The translations under genes were made by a program, and so were the position numbers. Below are positions 45,077-55,362 of a stretch of 64,000 nt of DNA, in pieces. This DNA is from Linanthus parryae. Its lineage: Eukaryota; Streptophyta; Magnoliopsida; Ericales; Polemoniaceae. Location of the stretch: assembly GCA_023055425.1 (NCBI GenBank), contig JALGPY010000002.1, forward strand, positions 155,011,345 to 155,075,344, written 5' to 3'. Below the pieces are notes generated by a model. The model saw only the letters and a program-made list of their open reading frames with translations, ran no database searches and had not been told where the DNA came from. Within the stretch, counting starts at the first letter, position 1, and each line of letters opens with the position of its first letter.

Positions 45077-46503
45077 TGAAATTCGTTTTTGGAGTTATTT
45101 TATTACTTATTTATCTACATTTTGTGTGCTTGACTTGGAGAATTTTTCGTCTTTTGAGTGTAATGTGCCTAAATTGAGAAACTTGAGTTTTTGAACATTA
45201 ATTGTTAAATCCGGGCGTTTCTTGTATATTTGGACACTTTTATCATGATATGATCGCGGGTACTTGTTTCGTGTTGTGGTTGGAAGAAAATAGGATGCGG
45301 AGATCAAAGAGGATGAAGAGACGAGCTTCGGAAACAAAGAACTCAAGGAAGGATTCAAGGAAAAGAAGAAAAAAGACTGCAGCCTCGTTCTCTTCGTGCG
45401 AAGAGAACTCATTCTCTTCGCACGAAGAGAATGATTTAGACAAACTCAGAGGAATTTCAGAAAGTCTTCGGGGAAAATGCTGCAGTATCAAAATAAGAAG
45501 ACCTTCGCACGAAGATCTTCGCACGAAGACAAATTCTCTTCGTGTGAAGAGAAAGGCAAATTCAGCAGTCCGTTTGGGGTTCTTTTGTAATTATTTGGAA
45601 GTTGTCTCAAACTTTAGGGAAACGTATTAGAACGAGTTAGGGCTTGTTTTATCAGTATTATCACATATGAAGACGTGCTTGGGATCTTTGGGAGAGATCA
45701 TAGAGCTTTGGATCATTCGTTTGGATTCTCAACTCTTCTTGTCTTTTATTTTTGCTCATGATAAACTCGAAACTTGTTAATTTGATCATAAGCGTAGCTA
45801 AGCACTTTATTCAGGATATCTAGACGGTAGCTAGGGTTAAACACCGGTTTGGTGGTTTATGGATCATATTTCACGCGTTTTAGCTTAATTGGATGTTCTT
45901 ATCATTTAGCCATGCTTGATTTTATGCTTATATCTATCATTCTTATTGTATGACGTCACAATAGGTTTGATTATAGGTAGAGAATACTTGAGGAATCGGT
46001 ATTTACTACCCGAAACGTGAATCTTGCACTAGCTTTATCTAAGCTAGAGGAATCGGTTTAGTTAACTAAGAACTAAGAGTAGAACAGGAAATCTTAATGC
46101 ATGTTTACATGTATGTATGCTAGATCAGATATGTGCTCCTAAACATAGTCTTTAGTTGAGGAATCTCCAAAGTAGTGTTGCTTGTTTTGCTAAGTAGAAG
46201 ACGCCCGTGTTATGTGAACGTAAACTATTAATGGTAATTACGCCTTAGTGATCCTGAAAGATATCATGAACTTTATCATTCATTAGTAATTCAACAATCA
46301 TTCTTTGTTAATCGATCAATCAACCGATTAATTGAGATACTCGTCTTTTATTTTAGTAGAATTAGAAAAGTTAAATCAGCTTGCGAGCCCACATAAGGTT
46401 ACACAACTATAATTGATTTACAAGAAGTCCCTTAGGATCGACAACCCGAATTTCCGGATATTACTACACACGACAGCCGTACACTTGCGGTTGGATCGTG
46501 TCA
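45077..46503 (+). repeat. 5' LTR of element C (1427 bp)
   Basis: It starts TGAAATTCG (the 3' LTR has intact TGATAACTCCG) and ends TCGTGTCA. Dyad array at 45391-45550. Confidence 0.92.
45391..45550. promoter_or_regulatory. 5' LTR dyad array of element C (TCTTCG-NN-CGAAGA type)
   Basis: Dyads start at 45391 (TCTTCGTGCGAAGA), 45415 (TCTTCGCACGAAGA, within a 22 bp dyad), 45502 (CCTTCGCACGAAGA), 45516 (TCTTCGCACGAAGA) and 45537 (TCTTCGTGTGAAGA). The last three are 14 and 21 bp apart. The array begins about 315 bp into the LTR. Confidence 0.7.
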
Positions 46504-46509
46504 AGTTTT

Positions 46510-46526
46510 TGGCGCAGTTGCCGGGT
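46510..46526 (+). other. Primer binding site of element C
   Basis: TGGCGCAGTTGCCGGGT, 6 bp after the LTR end, two mismatches from the tRNA-Asp complement. Confidence 0.8.
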
Positions 46527-46642
46527 ACTTTGGCTAAATTAGTTATAATTCCTAGACTTAGGGATTTTACTTTTCTATTCATATCTGTTACTCACCTATG
46601 TTTTGTGTGTGATCTGTGATTTCAGGTTAGATTGTACGGTGC

Positions 46643-48440
46643 ATGTCCCGTTCTAGAGACGAACCTTTGCATCCAACACTTGAAGACCCGGAATCCCTGT
46701 TGCGAGCACAGCATAGAGACAAGAGGAAATCAAGCTCAATTATTATGGATGACCAAACGAGAGATGAGTTTGAAACAATCCGCAAAAATATGCAGGATGC
46801 GGAAGCAGATAGAATTGCAGCTGTGGAAGATGCAGCTAATCGAGCAAGAGAGACTGAGGAGCTTAGAGCTCAGTTGACCGAGATGCAAGCTGCAATGGCA
46901 CGCTTGAACCCTCCAAATCCACAACAACTTCCTGGTGCGGGGGTAGTTAAGAGAAACAATGGAGGAGCGAATGGAGGAAACAACAGTGCAAATAGAAATA
47001 ATGGGGGCAATAATCGGAACGATAATGGTTAGAATGCCGCAGAACAAGTCAACAATGCTGAAGTTGATGAGAGTCCTTTGGTGGACTAATTTAGGATAAC
47101 ACCGGATGGATACCTGCCCACGATTGTCAGACCCCAAATCAACGCAGCTCACTTTGAATTGCGCCAGCCACTGATCAATATGGTTTGCGATGAATGTTTG
47201 TTCACTGGAGCTCCTGGGGATGATCCAAATTCCCATCTACTCAACTTCAACCAGATTACCTCTACAATTCATGATCGGAGAGTGCCAGATGATACGGTAA
47301 AACTCTTTCCCTTTTCTTTATCAGGGAAAGCAAAGACATGGCTCATGGAGCTTCCAGCATGGTGTATCTCTACTTGGGCAGAGTGTGCCAAGAGTTTCTC
47401 AGGAAATATCTTCCACCATCCAAGGTTGCGCAGCGAATGGCTGACATCACAAAGTTCACTCAGCAAGAAGATGATTCTTTGGGGGACACATGGAGGAAAT
47501 TCAACCAGATTCTTCGCAGATGCCCTACTCATGGGGAGTCATGGTACAAACTATTGCACTACTTCTATAATGGCTTAGACAGGGAGACAGCAAGTGAGCT
47601 GGATATGATGACTCAAGGAAACTTCATGGGTTTAGGAGTGAAGAGATGCCAAGACCTGCTAAACAATGTAGCGAAACGTGAGTCCACGAGGTCTGAGACT
47701 CGTAGGAACTCGAAAGATGATGGGGCACTGGTCAGTAAGATTGAGTCAATGGTGGAACAAAAACTTGAACATCAGACGGCAGTGATGACTTCGACTTTCA
47801 GCAATATGAATCCATCGGCACAGGTGAAGTCAGTGGGAGAAATGGTAGCGGATGCGAATCAGGGATATGGAGATGGTACTGAAGATGTGAACTACATGGG
47901 TCAACCACGACATCAGCAATGGTCCAACACATATCATCATAATAACCGCAACCACCCCCATTTTAGCTATGCCAATCCAAACTGTGGGTTATGCACCCGG
48001 CCAAAGACCTACTATTCCATACCAAGCGCAAAGACAGGCCCCACAACAACAGGCTCAGAAATTATAAGAACAAGAGACAAACGCGTTGTTGAGGAAACTG
48101 CTTGCTAATCAAGACAGGATGGAAAGCAAGATTGTCTCTATGTAAGCTACAATGAAGAGCCATGAGAGACAGATTGGACATATAGCCAATCAGAATACTA
48201 GGCTTCTACCTGGCATGCTTCCATCTAATACTATCACTCCACCAGAACAGGTGAAGGCAATCACAACTCGCAGTGGAGTTACTACAGAGGACCCGCCATA
48301 TCCTAGCCACGTGCGAGCTGAAGCGACAAAAGCCACTGAAAAGGCTTTGAGTGAAGAAATTCCCGTGCCTACCGTGATTTCCCAATCAAAGGATACGAGT
48401 AGGAAGTTGGAGGACAAGCAAAACACTAAGTAGTACAGCA
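46643..48440 (+). pseudogene. Gag of element C
   Basis: ATG at 46643 (MSRSRDEPLHPTLEDPE). Residues about 35-90 form a coiled coil (DEFETIRKNMQDAEADR, RARETEELRAQLTEMQAAM), followed by an asparagine/glycine-rich linker and a TAG at 47030. The same frame resumes with the retrotransposon gag core (GAPGDDPNSHLLNFNQI, LFPFSLSGKAKTWL, about 47207-47345). A frameshift near 47400 leads to FLRKYLPPSKVAQRMADI and RRCPTHGESWYKLLHYFYNGL. Later pieces (YMGQPRHQQW, DPPYPSHVRAEATKATE) form the spacer to protease. No zinc knuckle is seen. It would form the particle shell and package RNA. Confidence 0.85.
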
Positions 48441-48479
48441 TGCGTGTGCCATACCCGCATAGGTTGAAGAGCCAAGAGG

Positions 48480-49080
48480 ATGCTAAGCGCTTCAAGAAGT
48501 TTGTGGAAGTTGCATATTAATATTCCTTTCGCGGAGGCCATTTCAGAAATGCCGAAATATGCTAAGTTTCTCAATGACCTCCTCTCTAATAGGAGGCGCA
48601 TGGATGACTTTGAGACCGTGACCCTAAATGAAGAGTGTAGCGCCGTGGTGCAAAAGGCTTTTCCAAATAAGATGAAAGATCTGGGGGGTTTCATCATTCC
48701 TATGACATTGGGAGATGCATTTCATGGAAGGGTGTTATGTGATCTAGGCGCAAGCATTAATTTGATGCCCACATCAGTGTTTGAGCAGCTTGGTTTAGAG
48801 GATCCAAAAACCACTCGGATGTGCTTGCAGATGACTGACCGTACCATCAAACGCCCAAGAGGCGTTTTGGAGGACGTACTTGTGAGAGTGGAAGGAATTA
48901 TCTTCCCAGCTGACTTTGTGATCCTAGACATGGAGGCGGATGAAGATGTTCCACTTACCTGGGCCGTCCATTCCTAGCCACTGGAAGAACTATCATTGAT
49001 GTAGATGGAGAGTTAATGATGAGGATCAATGATGAGAAGGTGGCCTTCAACGTCTTTGAAGCTATGAAGTTTCCTGTGTA
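48480..49080 (+). pseudogene. Retropepsin-like protease of element C
   Basis: LHINIPFAEAISEMPKYAKF leads into the protease; the active-site region is GRVLCDLGASINLMPTSVFEQLGL (about 48730-48800). VEGIIFPADFVILDMEADEDVP follows, then a frameshift near 48960 and the flap/helix piece RTIIDVDGELMMRIND. The catalytic D-L-G-A variant is characteristic of Athila-type elements. It cleaves the polyprotein. One frameshift inactivates it. Confidence 0.85.
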
Positions 49081-50892
49081 TGCGGTGAGTGAGCAGTGTT
49101 TTGGTGTGGAGGCATACACACCGGTTGAGGAGGAAGACATATTATTGGAGCGGCTATATGAGGAACTTGCTCTGCTTGACTCTAGCGAAAAAGAGCAAGT
49201 TATGGAGACTCATTGGCGAAAGCCTCTACCCCTTTTTGATGAGGGAAGCCAGAAGATTCTTATTCCTTCTCTTATTACTCCTCCTGTTTTAGAATTAAAG
49301 CCTTTACTTGTTCATTTAAAATATTTATACTTGGGATCTAATGAGACTTTTCCTGTGATTGTGTCTGCATGTTTGGAAAGGGAACAGGAGGATCAGCTTA
49401 TCAAGGTATTGCAGGAAAGAAGGGCAGCTATGGGATGGACCATAGTGGATATCAAGGGGATCAGCCCCACAGTTTTCCTGCACAAGATTCGGCTCATGGA
49501 AGAGAAGAAGTCGATAGTTCAATTTCAACGCCGCCTCAATCCTCATATGCAAGAGGTGGTGAATAAAGAGGTTCTTAAATGGTTGGAGGCGGGCATCATC
49601 TACCCGATTTCCGACAGCACATGGACTAGCCCGGTGCAGTGTGTCCCTAATAAGGTTGGTATTACTGTGGTGGAAGGGGAGAAAGGTGATCAAATTGCTA
49701 CCCGTACTGTTACTGGGTAGAGAATTTGCATGGATTACCGCAAACTCAATGATGCCACATTGAAGGATCACTTCCCCCTTCCATTTGTTGATCAGATGCA
49801 TAGGCTGACGCATCATTCTCATAATTGCTTTTTGGATGGGTACTCCGGGTACAACCAAATTGCCATTGAGCCAGCGGATCAGGAGAAGAAGACATTCACA
49901 TGTCCCTATGGGACTTTCGCTTTTAGACACATGCCTTTTTATGCAACGCACCTGCTACGTTTTAGAGGTGTATGATGTCGATCTTCTCAGATATGATGGA
50001 GCAGAATTTTGAGGTCTTCATGGATGATTTTTCTCTCTATGGCGATGGGTTCGAAGACTGTCTACAGCAGCTAGCTCGGGTTCTTGACAGATGCATTGAC
50101 ACCAACCTAGTGCTCAACTGGGAGAAGTGTCATTTCATGGTGACCAAGGGGATAGTGTTGGGGCACAAGATTTCAAGCAAGGGCTTAGAGGTAGACAGGG
50201 CAAAAATTTAGGTGATTGAGAAACTTCCATACCCTACGTCTGTCAAAGGGGTACGGAGTTTCTTGGGACATGCAGGGTTTTACCGGCGGTTCATCAAGGA
50301 TTTCTCGAAGATTACAAAGCCTCTGTCTGGTTTGATTGAAAAAGATGCAGTCTTTGATTTTGATGAAAAATGCAGGGTAAATTTTGATGTGCTCATGGAG
50401 AATTTGATCAGCGCACCCATCATCGCCGCACGAGACTGGACTTTGTCGTTTGAGCTTATGTGCGATGCTAGTGACTATGCGGTGGGAGCAGTACTGGGAG
50501 AGCGAAAAGATAAGGTAGCTCATGTCATTTACTATGCTAGTCGAACTCTTAACAATGCACAGGTTAACTATGCTACCACGGAGAAAGAGATGTTGGCGAT
50601 CATCTTTGCTTTGGACAAGTTTCGTCCATATCTTGTGGGTTCTCAGGTGACGATTTTCACAGACCATGCAGCCCTCAAATACCTTCTCACCAAGAAGGAC
50701 GCCAAGACAAGATTGATCCGGTGGGTTCTGTTGATGCAAGAGTTTGACGTGGTGATCAAAGATAAGAAGGGGGTAGAGAATGTTGTTGCAGACCATTTGT
50801 CACGGCAGGAGAATGAAAAGCATGAAGATGTGCCAATTAGAGAAGATTTTCCAGATGAGCAGCTCATGGTAGTGGTAGCAGATGTACCTTGA
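49081..50892 (+). pseudogene. Reverse transcriptase and RNase H of element C
   Basis: RT motifs in order: VNKEVLKWLEAGIIYPISDS, TSPVQCVPNKVG, RICMDYRKLNDATLKDHFPL, FLDGYSGYNQIAIEP, FTCPYGTFAFRHMPF, then a frameshift at about 49945, FEVFMDDFSLYGD (FMDD box, 50007-50046) and LVLNWEKCHFMV. A TAG at 50209 separates it from [20 protein letters not shown]. RNase H follows: [49 protein letters not shown] and [13 protein letters not shown] at 49718 also interrupts it. Length and order are complete for a Ty3/Gypsy RT-RNase H. Confidence 0.92.
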
Positions 50893-52171
50893 TTTTGCTG
50901 ACTTAGAAAATTTCAAGGCGCTCAATATTGTTCCCAAGGATATGAATTACCACCAGAGGAAGAAATTCTTTGCAGATGCGCGGCAATACTTCTGGGATGA
51001 CCCTTATCTGTTCGAGATTGGAGCGGATAATTGCGGAGGTGTGTAGCAGAGCTTGACACATTGGAGATTCTCAGACACTGCCACGAGTTGAACTGTGGAG
51101 GTAACTTCGGCAAATCACGTACAGTGGCAAATGTACTTTAGAGCGTTTTCTTTAGGCCTACATTGCATAAAGACCCCCATCTGTTGGTGCAGCAGTGTGA
51201 CCGGTGACAGCGAACCTGCAATATATCCAACCGAACTGAGATGCCTCAAAATTTCGTGTTGGAGGTAGAGCCATTTGAGGTTTGGGGCATTGATTTCATG
51301 GGGCCATTCCCATCTTCACTTGCTAATCTCTATATTCTTTTAGCTGTTTATTATGTGACCAAGTGGGTAGAGGCGATGGCTTGTCCCAAGAATGATGGAG
51401 CTACTATAGAGAGATTTGTACGAAAGAATATTTTTACGCGGTTTGGGACGCCCAGAGCCATAATTAGTGATGAAGGGCCGCATTTCGAGAATAAAGTATT
51501 TTCCAATGTGTTGAGAAAATATGGGGTGAAGACGCACAAGATATCACTGGCCGACCACCAGCGATCGAATGTACAAGCTGAAGTTTCTAACGGAGAGATA
51601 AAGGGGATTCTAGAGAAGACAGTCAATCCAGGGCGCAAAGATTGGTCTCTACATTTAGATGACATTTTATGGGCATGCATGACTGCATACAAGACCCCCT
51701 TAGGCATGTCGCCTTACCATCTTGTATTTGGGAAGTCATTTCATCTCCCGAACTTGAGCATAAAGCGTATTGGGCGTTGAAGAAGATCAACTTGGATGCT
51801 AAGCTCTCAGTTGAGCAACGGAAACAGGCATTGCTAGAGCTTGAAGAGTTTCGGTTGATAGCTTATGAGAGTGCAAAGATCTATAGAGAGCGGACAAAGC
51901 AATGGCACGACAATCACATCATACCGCGAGACTTCAAGGTGGGACAGAAGGTATTGGTTTTTAATGCAAGATTGAAACTGTTTCCAGGAAAGTTGAAGTC
52001 GAGATGGAGTGGTCCTTTCACGATTACCGAGGTATACCCATGGGGGTCACTTGAGGTTGAAGCTGAGAATGGGAACCGATTCAAGGTGAATGGATAGCGA
52101 GCAAAGCCATACGTGGATGGGAATTTCATTGGGGTTATCGAACGCCTCAAATCAATTCCCGCTAACTGAGA
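50893..52171 (+). pseudogene. Integrase of element C
   Basis: The zinc region is decayed (HCHELNCGGNFGKS at about 51077-51115). The core has [32 protein letters not shown] and [17 protein letters not shown], giving the D, D and E residues. The usual HPQTNG before QAEVSN is altered to QRSNV. A frameshift near 51740 leads to [50 protein letters not shown] and the C-terminal part, with a TAG at 52096. No chromodomain, consistent with Athila and unlike element F. Confidence 0.9.
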
Positions 52172-52220
52172 TCATATGAGGTAATTGGGTCACGCCGTCG
52201 ACCTTAAATTACAAGCGCTT

Positions 52221-52238
52221 GTTGGGAGGCAACCCAAC
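52221..52238 (+). other. Conserved post-pol hairpin, element C copy
   Basis: GTTGGG-AGGCAA-CCCAAC, about 50 bp after the integrase C-terminal stop, preceded by TTAAATTACAAGCGCTT. It covaries with the A copy at 2004-2021. Confidence 0.65.
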
Positions 52239-54003
52239 CTATTTATTGATGTAGTGTAGGTTTTAATACTGTTTTGTTTATTTTATTCTGTTTGATTTGT
52301 TTGATAGGTGCGAGAGAGTGGATTTAATATTTCCAATGAGTGTGTGCAGGATTTCTAGGTGGAAGGCATATTCCGGATCCCCCGTCTTGATGCGCGAGTG
52401 AAATTTTGCAGGAAAAATTGTGAAACAGCAGACCAAAACGCGTATCGGGATCCGGAAAAGAAAAAGGATGCCATTCCTACACTTACTCAACACACGCACC
52501 TGGGGAAGATGACAATCCCGGACTCCCCGTCTTGATATGCGCAAGAACACATAAAGAAATCGAAAAAGCTAGCACAAAGGCACGGATTACGAGGAATTTT
52601 TTTGAAGACAGGACTTTGAGCTGAATTGAATGGTGTGGGGTGGTCGAGAGCTTTCTGTGGACATGTGGAACGCGTATATTGGAGTCCGGACGAAGAAGTT
52701 ATGCCAAAAAGGATGTTAATCAGATAAAGAGCGTCAAAAGCATACGGAATTGCCAAACGGATCTTTGGAAGTGTAAATTTTAAGAATAGAGGATTCCCAA
52801 GATATTGAGAATCTTTTATAACGTAAATGGAGTCTCGAGGTCGAGGAGATCCATGAAAAAGCAAAGGAACGAACGAAACGGCAAAAAAGGATGCTCAAGC
52901 GGCTAAAAACATCCGGAAATGAGAAACGAACCTTTGAGAGCATTAAACAAAAGCTAAAGAGATTCCCCAAATTTTGGGAACTTTTTACAGCTTAAAAGGA
53001 ATCTCGAGGTCGAGGGGATCCTAAGGAATGCAAAGGTACGATCAAAGGAGCGCAAAAAGTGAAAAATTATACGTTTTAAGCCTGCCCAGTTTCTCTTCGC
53101 ACGAAGAGAATTTCTCTTCGCACGAAAAGAAACACTTAGAAAAATTTATGATGCTCTGAAAAAGTCTTCCGGAAACACCTTGCAGTATCAAAATAAGAAG
53201 GTCTTCGCGCGGAAACTGAAATATTCGCACGAAGGTCTTCGCACGAAGAGATTCTGTCTTGGCACGAAGACATCGTTGAAATGACCAGAAAACCAGCGAT
53301 GAAGAAGAGAATTAAGGGGGTTATTAGGGGCACTTTTGGAACATCACTTGGAGCATATAAAAGGGTCGAACCACTGAAGAGGAACTCAGTTCTTCATTGT
53401 TCTTCCCTCCCTTCGATTCTGTCTCTCATCCTCAAGCCAACAAAACTCTTCAATCATCAAACTTCATCAAATTAAGAAAGATTTAGAGGGTTTTGATCGC
53501 GTGGAAGAGGGGAAGAAGATTAAAGATCAGATTTTTGGCTCAATCAAGCTCCAAGATACTGTTTTGGGTGAAGAACAAAGCTTGGGTTAAACTCCTAGAT
53601 GTGGAAATTGAAGCTCTTGGAGTAGGAATTGATCTAAAGTCCAAGAACAAACATCGACGGGGACGACAAGAAGAGTAAGGAAAGCAAACTTTTTTCGATT
53701 TTTCCGGAAATTTTTCGACGGGTGTAAAATCAGCCCCTTCTTGTCGATAATTTCGCGGAAATGACACTCGTAAGAAGGGAACTTTGGGTGCCTCAGGTAA
53801 TTCCTTCACTAGCAAATTCAAATTCACGTCTAAGGAACATTGAGTAAAATCCCGGGTTAATTTTGTTGCGCTAGTAGCGTGCTTGGGGGCGATTGAATAA
53901 AGTCCTAGGATTTCGTGTTGAATTTGTTACTTGTTTACTTTCTGTACACACTTCTTGTCACAACGCGTGTTAATTTGCTCGCTTTACTCGCTTAATATCC
54001 TAA
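52239..54003 (+). other. Non-coding region of element C between pol and the downstream ORF
   Basis: No gene. Repeated short blocks (ATCTCGAGGTCGAGG-type at about 52830 and 53000; CAAAAAGGATG at about 52694 and 52884) suggest local duplications. It holds the internal dyad array and an LTR-like module at 53155-53250. It ends with a leader running to the ATG at 54004, which could follow an internal promoter or a splice acceptor. Confidence 0.55.
53094..53270. promoter_or_regulatory. Internal dyad array of element C, partly a copy of the LTR module
   Basis: Dyads start at 53094 and 53115 (21 bp apart), 53202, 53222, 53236 and 53257 (steps 20, 14, 21). Arms are of the C type. GCAGTATCAAAATAAGAAG at 53182-53200 is identical to LTR sequence at 45482-45500 just before the LTR dyads, so this is a second copy of the LTR module, about 730 bp before the downstream ORF. 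Confidence 0.7.
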
Positions 54004-55362
54004 ATGGCATCTAAGAAGAGAAAGACCGGTGAGGGACCGTCTGGGGAGTCGTCCGGTTCGGGTGTACCTGTAATTGAGGTGCCGAAGTCTCCCAAATATG
54101 TTGTTCTTGCAAAACCGTTACCGAACAAACCAGTGATTAAGGGTAGACGGGATGCAAAGGTGAATATAAAGTATGTGGGTCCGGGGAGATTTGATTCTTG
54201 CCGGTTTGTGACCCATGAGGCCCATTATGACTTCTACCATGACACCTTCTTCAAAAAAATCGGGTCAAGCTGAGAAATTCTTTGAGTTTCATGAGGACAT
54301 GCCTCAGAATATCAAAGACATTTATGACCGAGAGAAGCTGCTTGAGTGGTTCAACCTAGTGGGAAAGTCTAGCTCTAACATTGCTAGAGAGTTTTGCGTC
54401 AACCTCAGGTATGCTACTAGTGGTGAGAGTCAAGACCCGAGGGTAGTGTATTGTATAAACAAGTGGATAGTCTTCACGCTAGAGGCTATTCGCTTCGCAC
54501 TAAATTTTCCACCCCTTGATGCACCATGTGCTTTTTCCCGGATTGCTTCCGATGAGGGTATTAATGAGAGTGTGAACAAATTCTGTTTTGCACCGGGAAA
54601 AGATCCTTGGGATATGAAGGGTGAGATTCTTAAGTGGAAAGTCGTGAGAGGTGAGCTGAGGCCTGAGGCACGGTGGGTTTGCGAGCTGGTTGGAGAATTG
54701 GGTATCGGGAACCACATCAAACCCGGCTTATTCCTTCAAACTCTGTGTTATGGCCTTGTGTGTCTGGTTGGGGGGAGAGAATTGATATTCCTAGATTCAT
54801 TTGGGGTAATATCATGGACCGAATTTCTAGGAACAACAAGATGGCCCCAGGACACACGTTCATGCTCACACACTTGGCCATCACGTCGGATGTGGTAGTT
54901 CCTAAGCATGATAAGACTTTTGACGTATTTCCTAAGAGGGAGTGGTCCACGTTTGATGCCGCTGTGAGGGCATTGAAACGGAACAAGGGCTGCAGGAAAA
55001 GTACGAGATTGCTAGGAGCTAGATTTGACGGCGACGCGGCCTTTAACAAGCTGAGAGAGGAGATGGCAATGGATCGGGATGAGAGGAGACGTCAGTTTCA
55101 GTGTCTCCAGAGCAACCAAGCCCAATTGGGTAATTTGGTTCAAATGGTGGGTGAGTGGACCCTCTACATGAGCAACGTACCTACGGAGGACTTTGTCCCG
55201 GCTGTCCCTACTGCTGAGAAATGGTATCAAGAGGCCACGCATGAGAATCCGGTCCCACCCACGGATGATGAGGAAGAAGAAGAAGATGAGGAGGAAGAAG
55301 AAGGAGATGATGATGCCGGATGCGGGGATGTGGATGCCTCATACTCTGAGGATGATGAGTAG
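54004..55362 (+). pseudogene. Downstream ORF of element C (putative plant transposon protein type), unknown function
   Basis: ATG at 54004 starts a lysine-rich N-terminus (MASKKRKTGEG), then GRFDSCRFVTHEAHYDFYHD. A frameshift near 54270 leads to LEWFNLVGKSSSNIAREFCV, a helical central part with RFALNFPPLDAPCAF and ARWVCELVGELGIG, and a second frameshift near 54770 to the C-terminal part with FDAAVRALKRNKGC, a coiled-coil-like MDRDERRRQFQCLQSNQ and a strongly acidic tail at about 55263-55320. Total coding span is about 450 codons. Element A has a homologue (1-640). No transmembrane segment suggests an envelope. The basic N-terminus and acidic C-terminus would suit a nuclear or chromatin protein, but this is inference. 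Confidence 0.75.

Noticed and set aside
45202..45630. Open frames across the dyad arrays (also 57957-58238, 7596-7958, 29523-29876) reading SSCEE/SSHEE-like peptides
   Set aside because: They exist on both strands because the DNA is palindromic; they start inside LTRs and have no conserved protein.
53094..53270. Repeated palindromes resembling a CRISPR array
   Set aside because: Spacers are not uniform, repeats are only 14 bp and degenerate, and the context is a plant retrotransposon.
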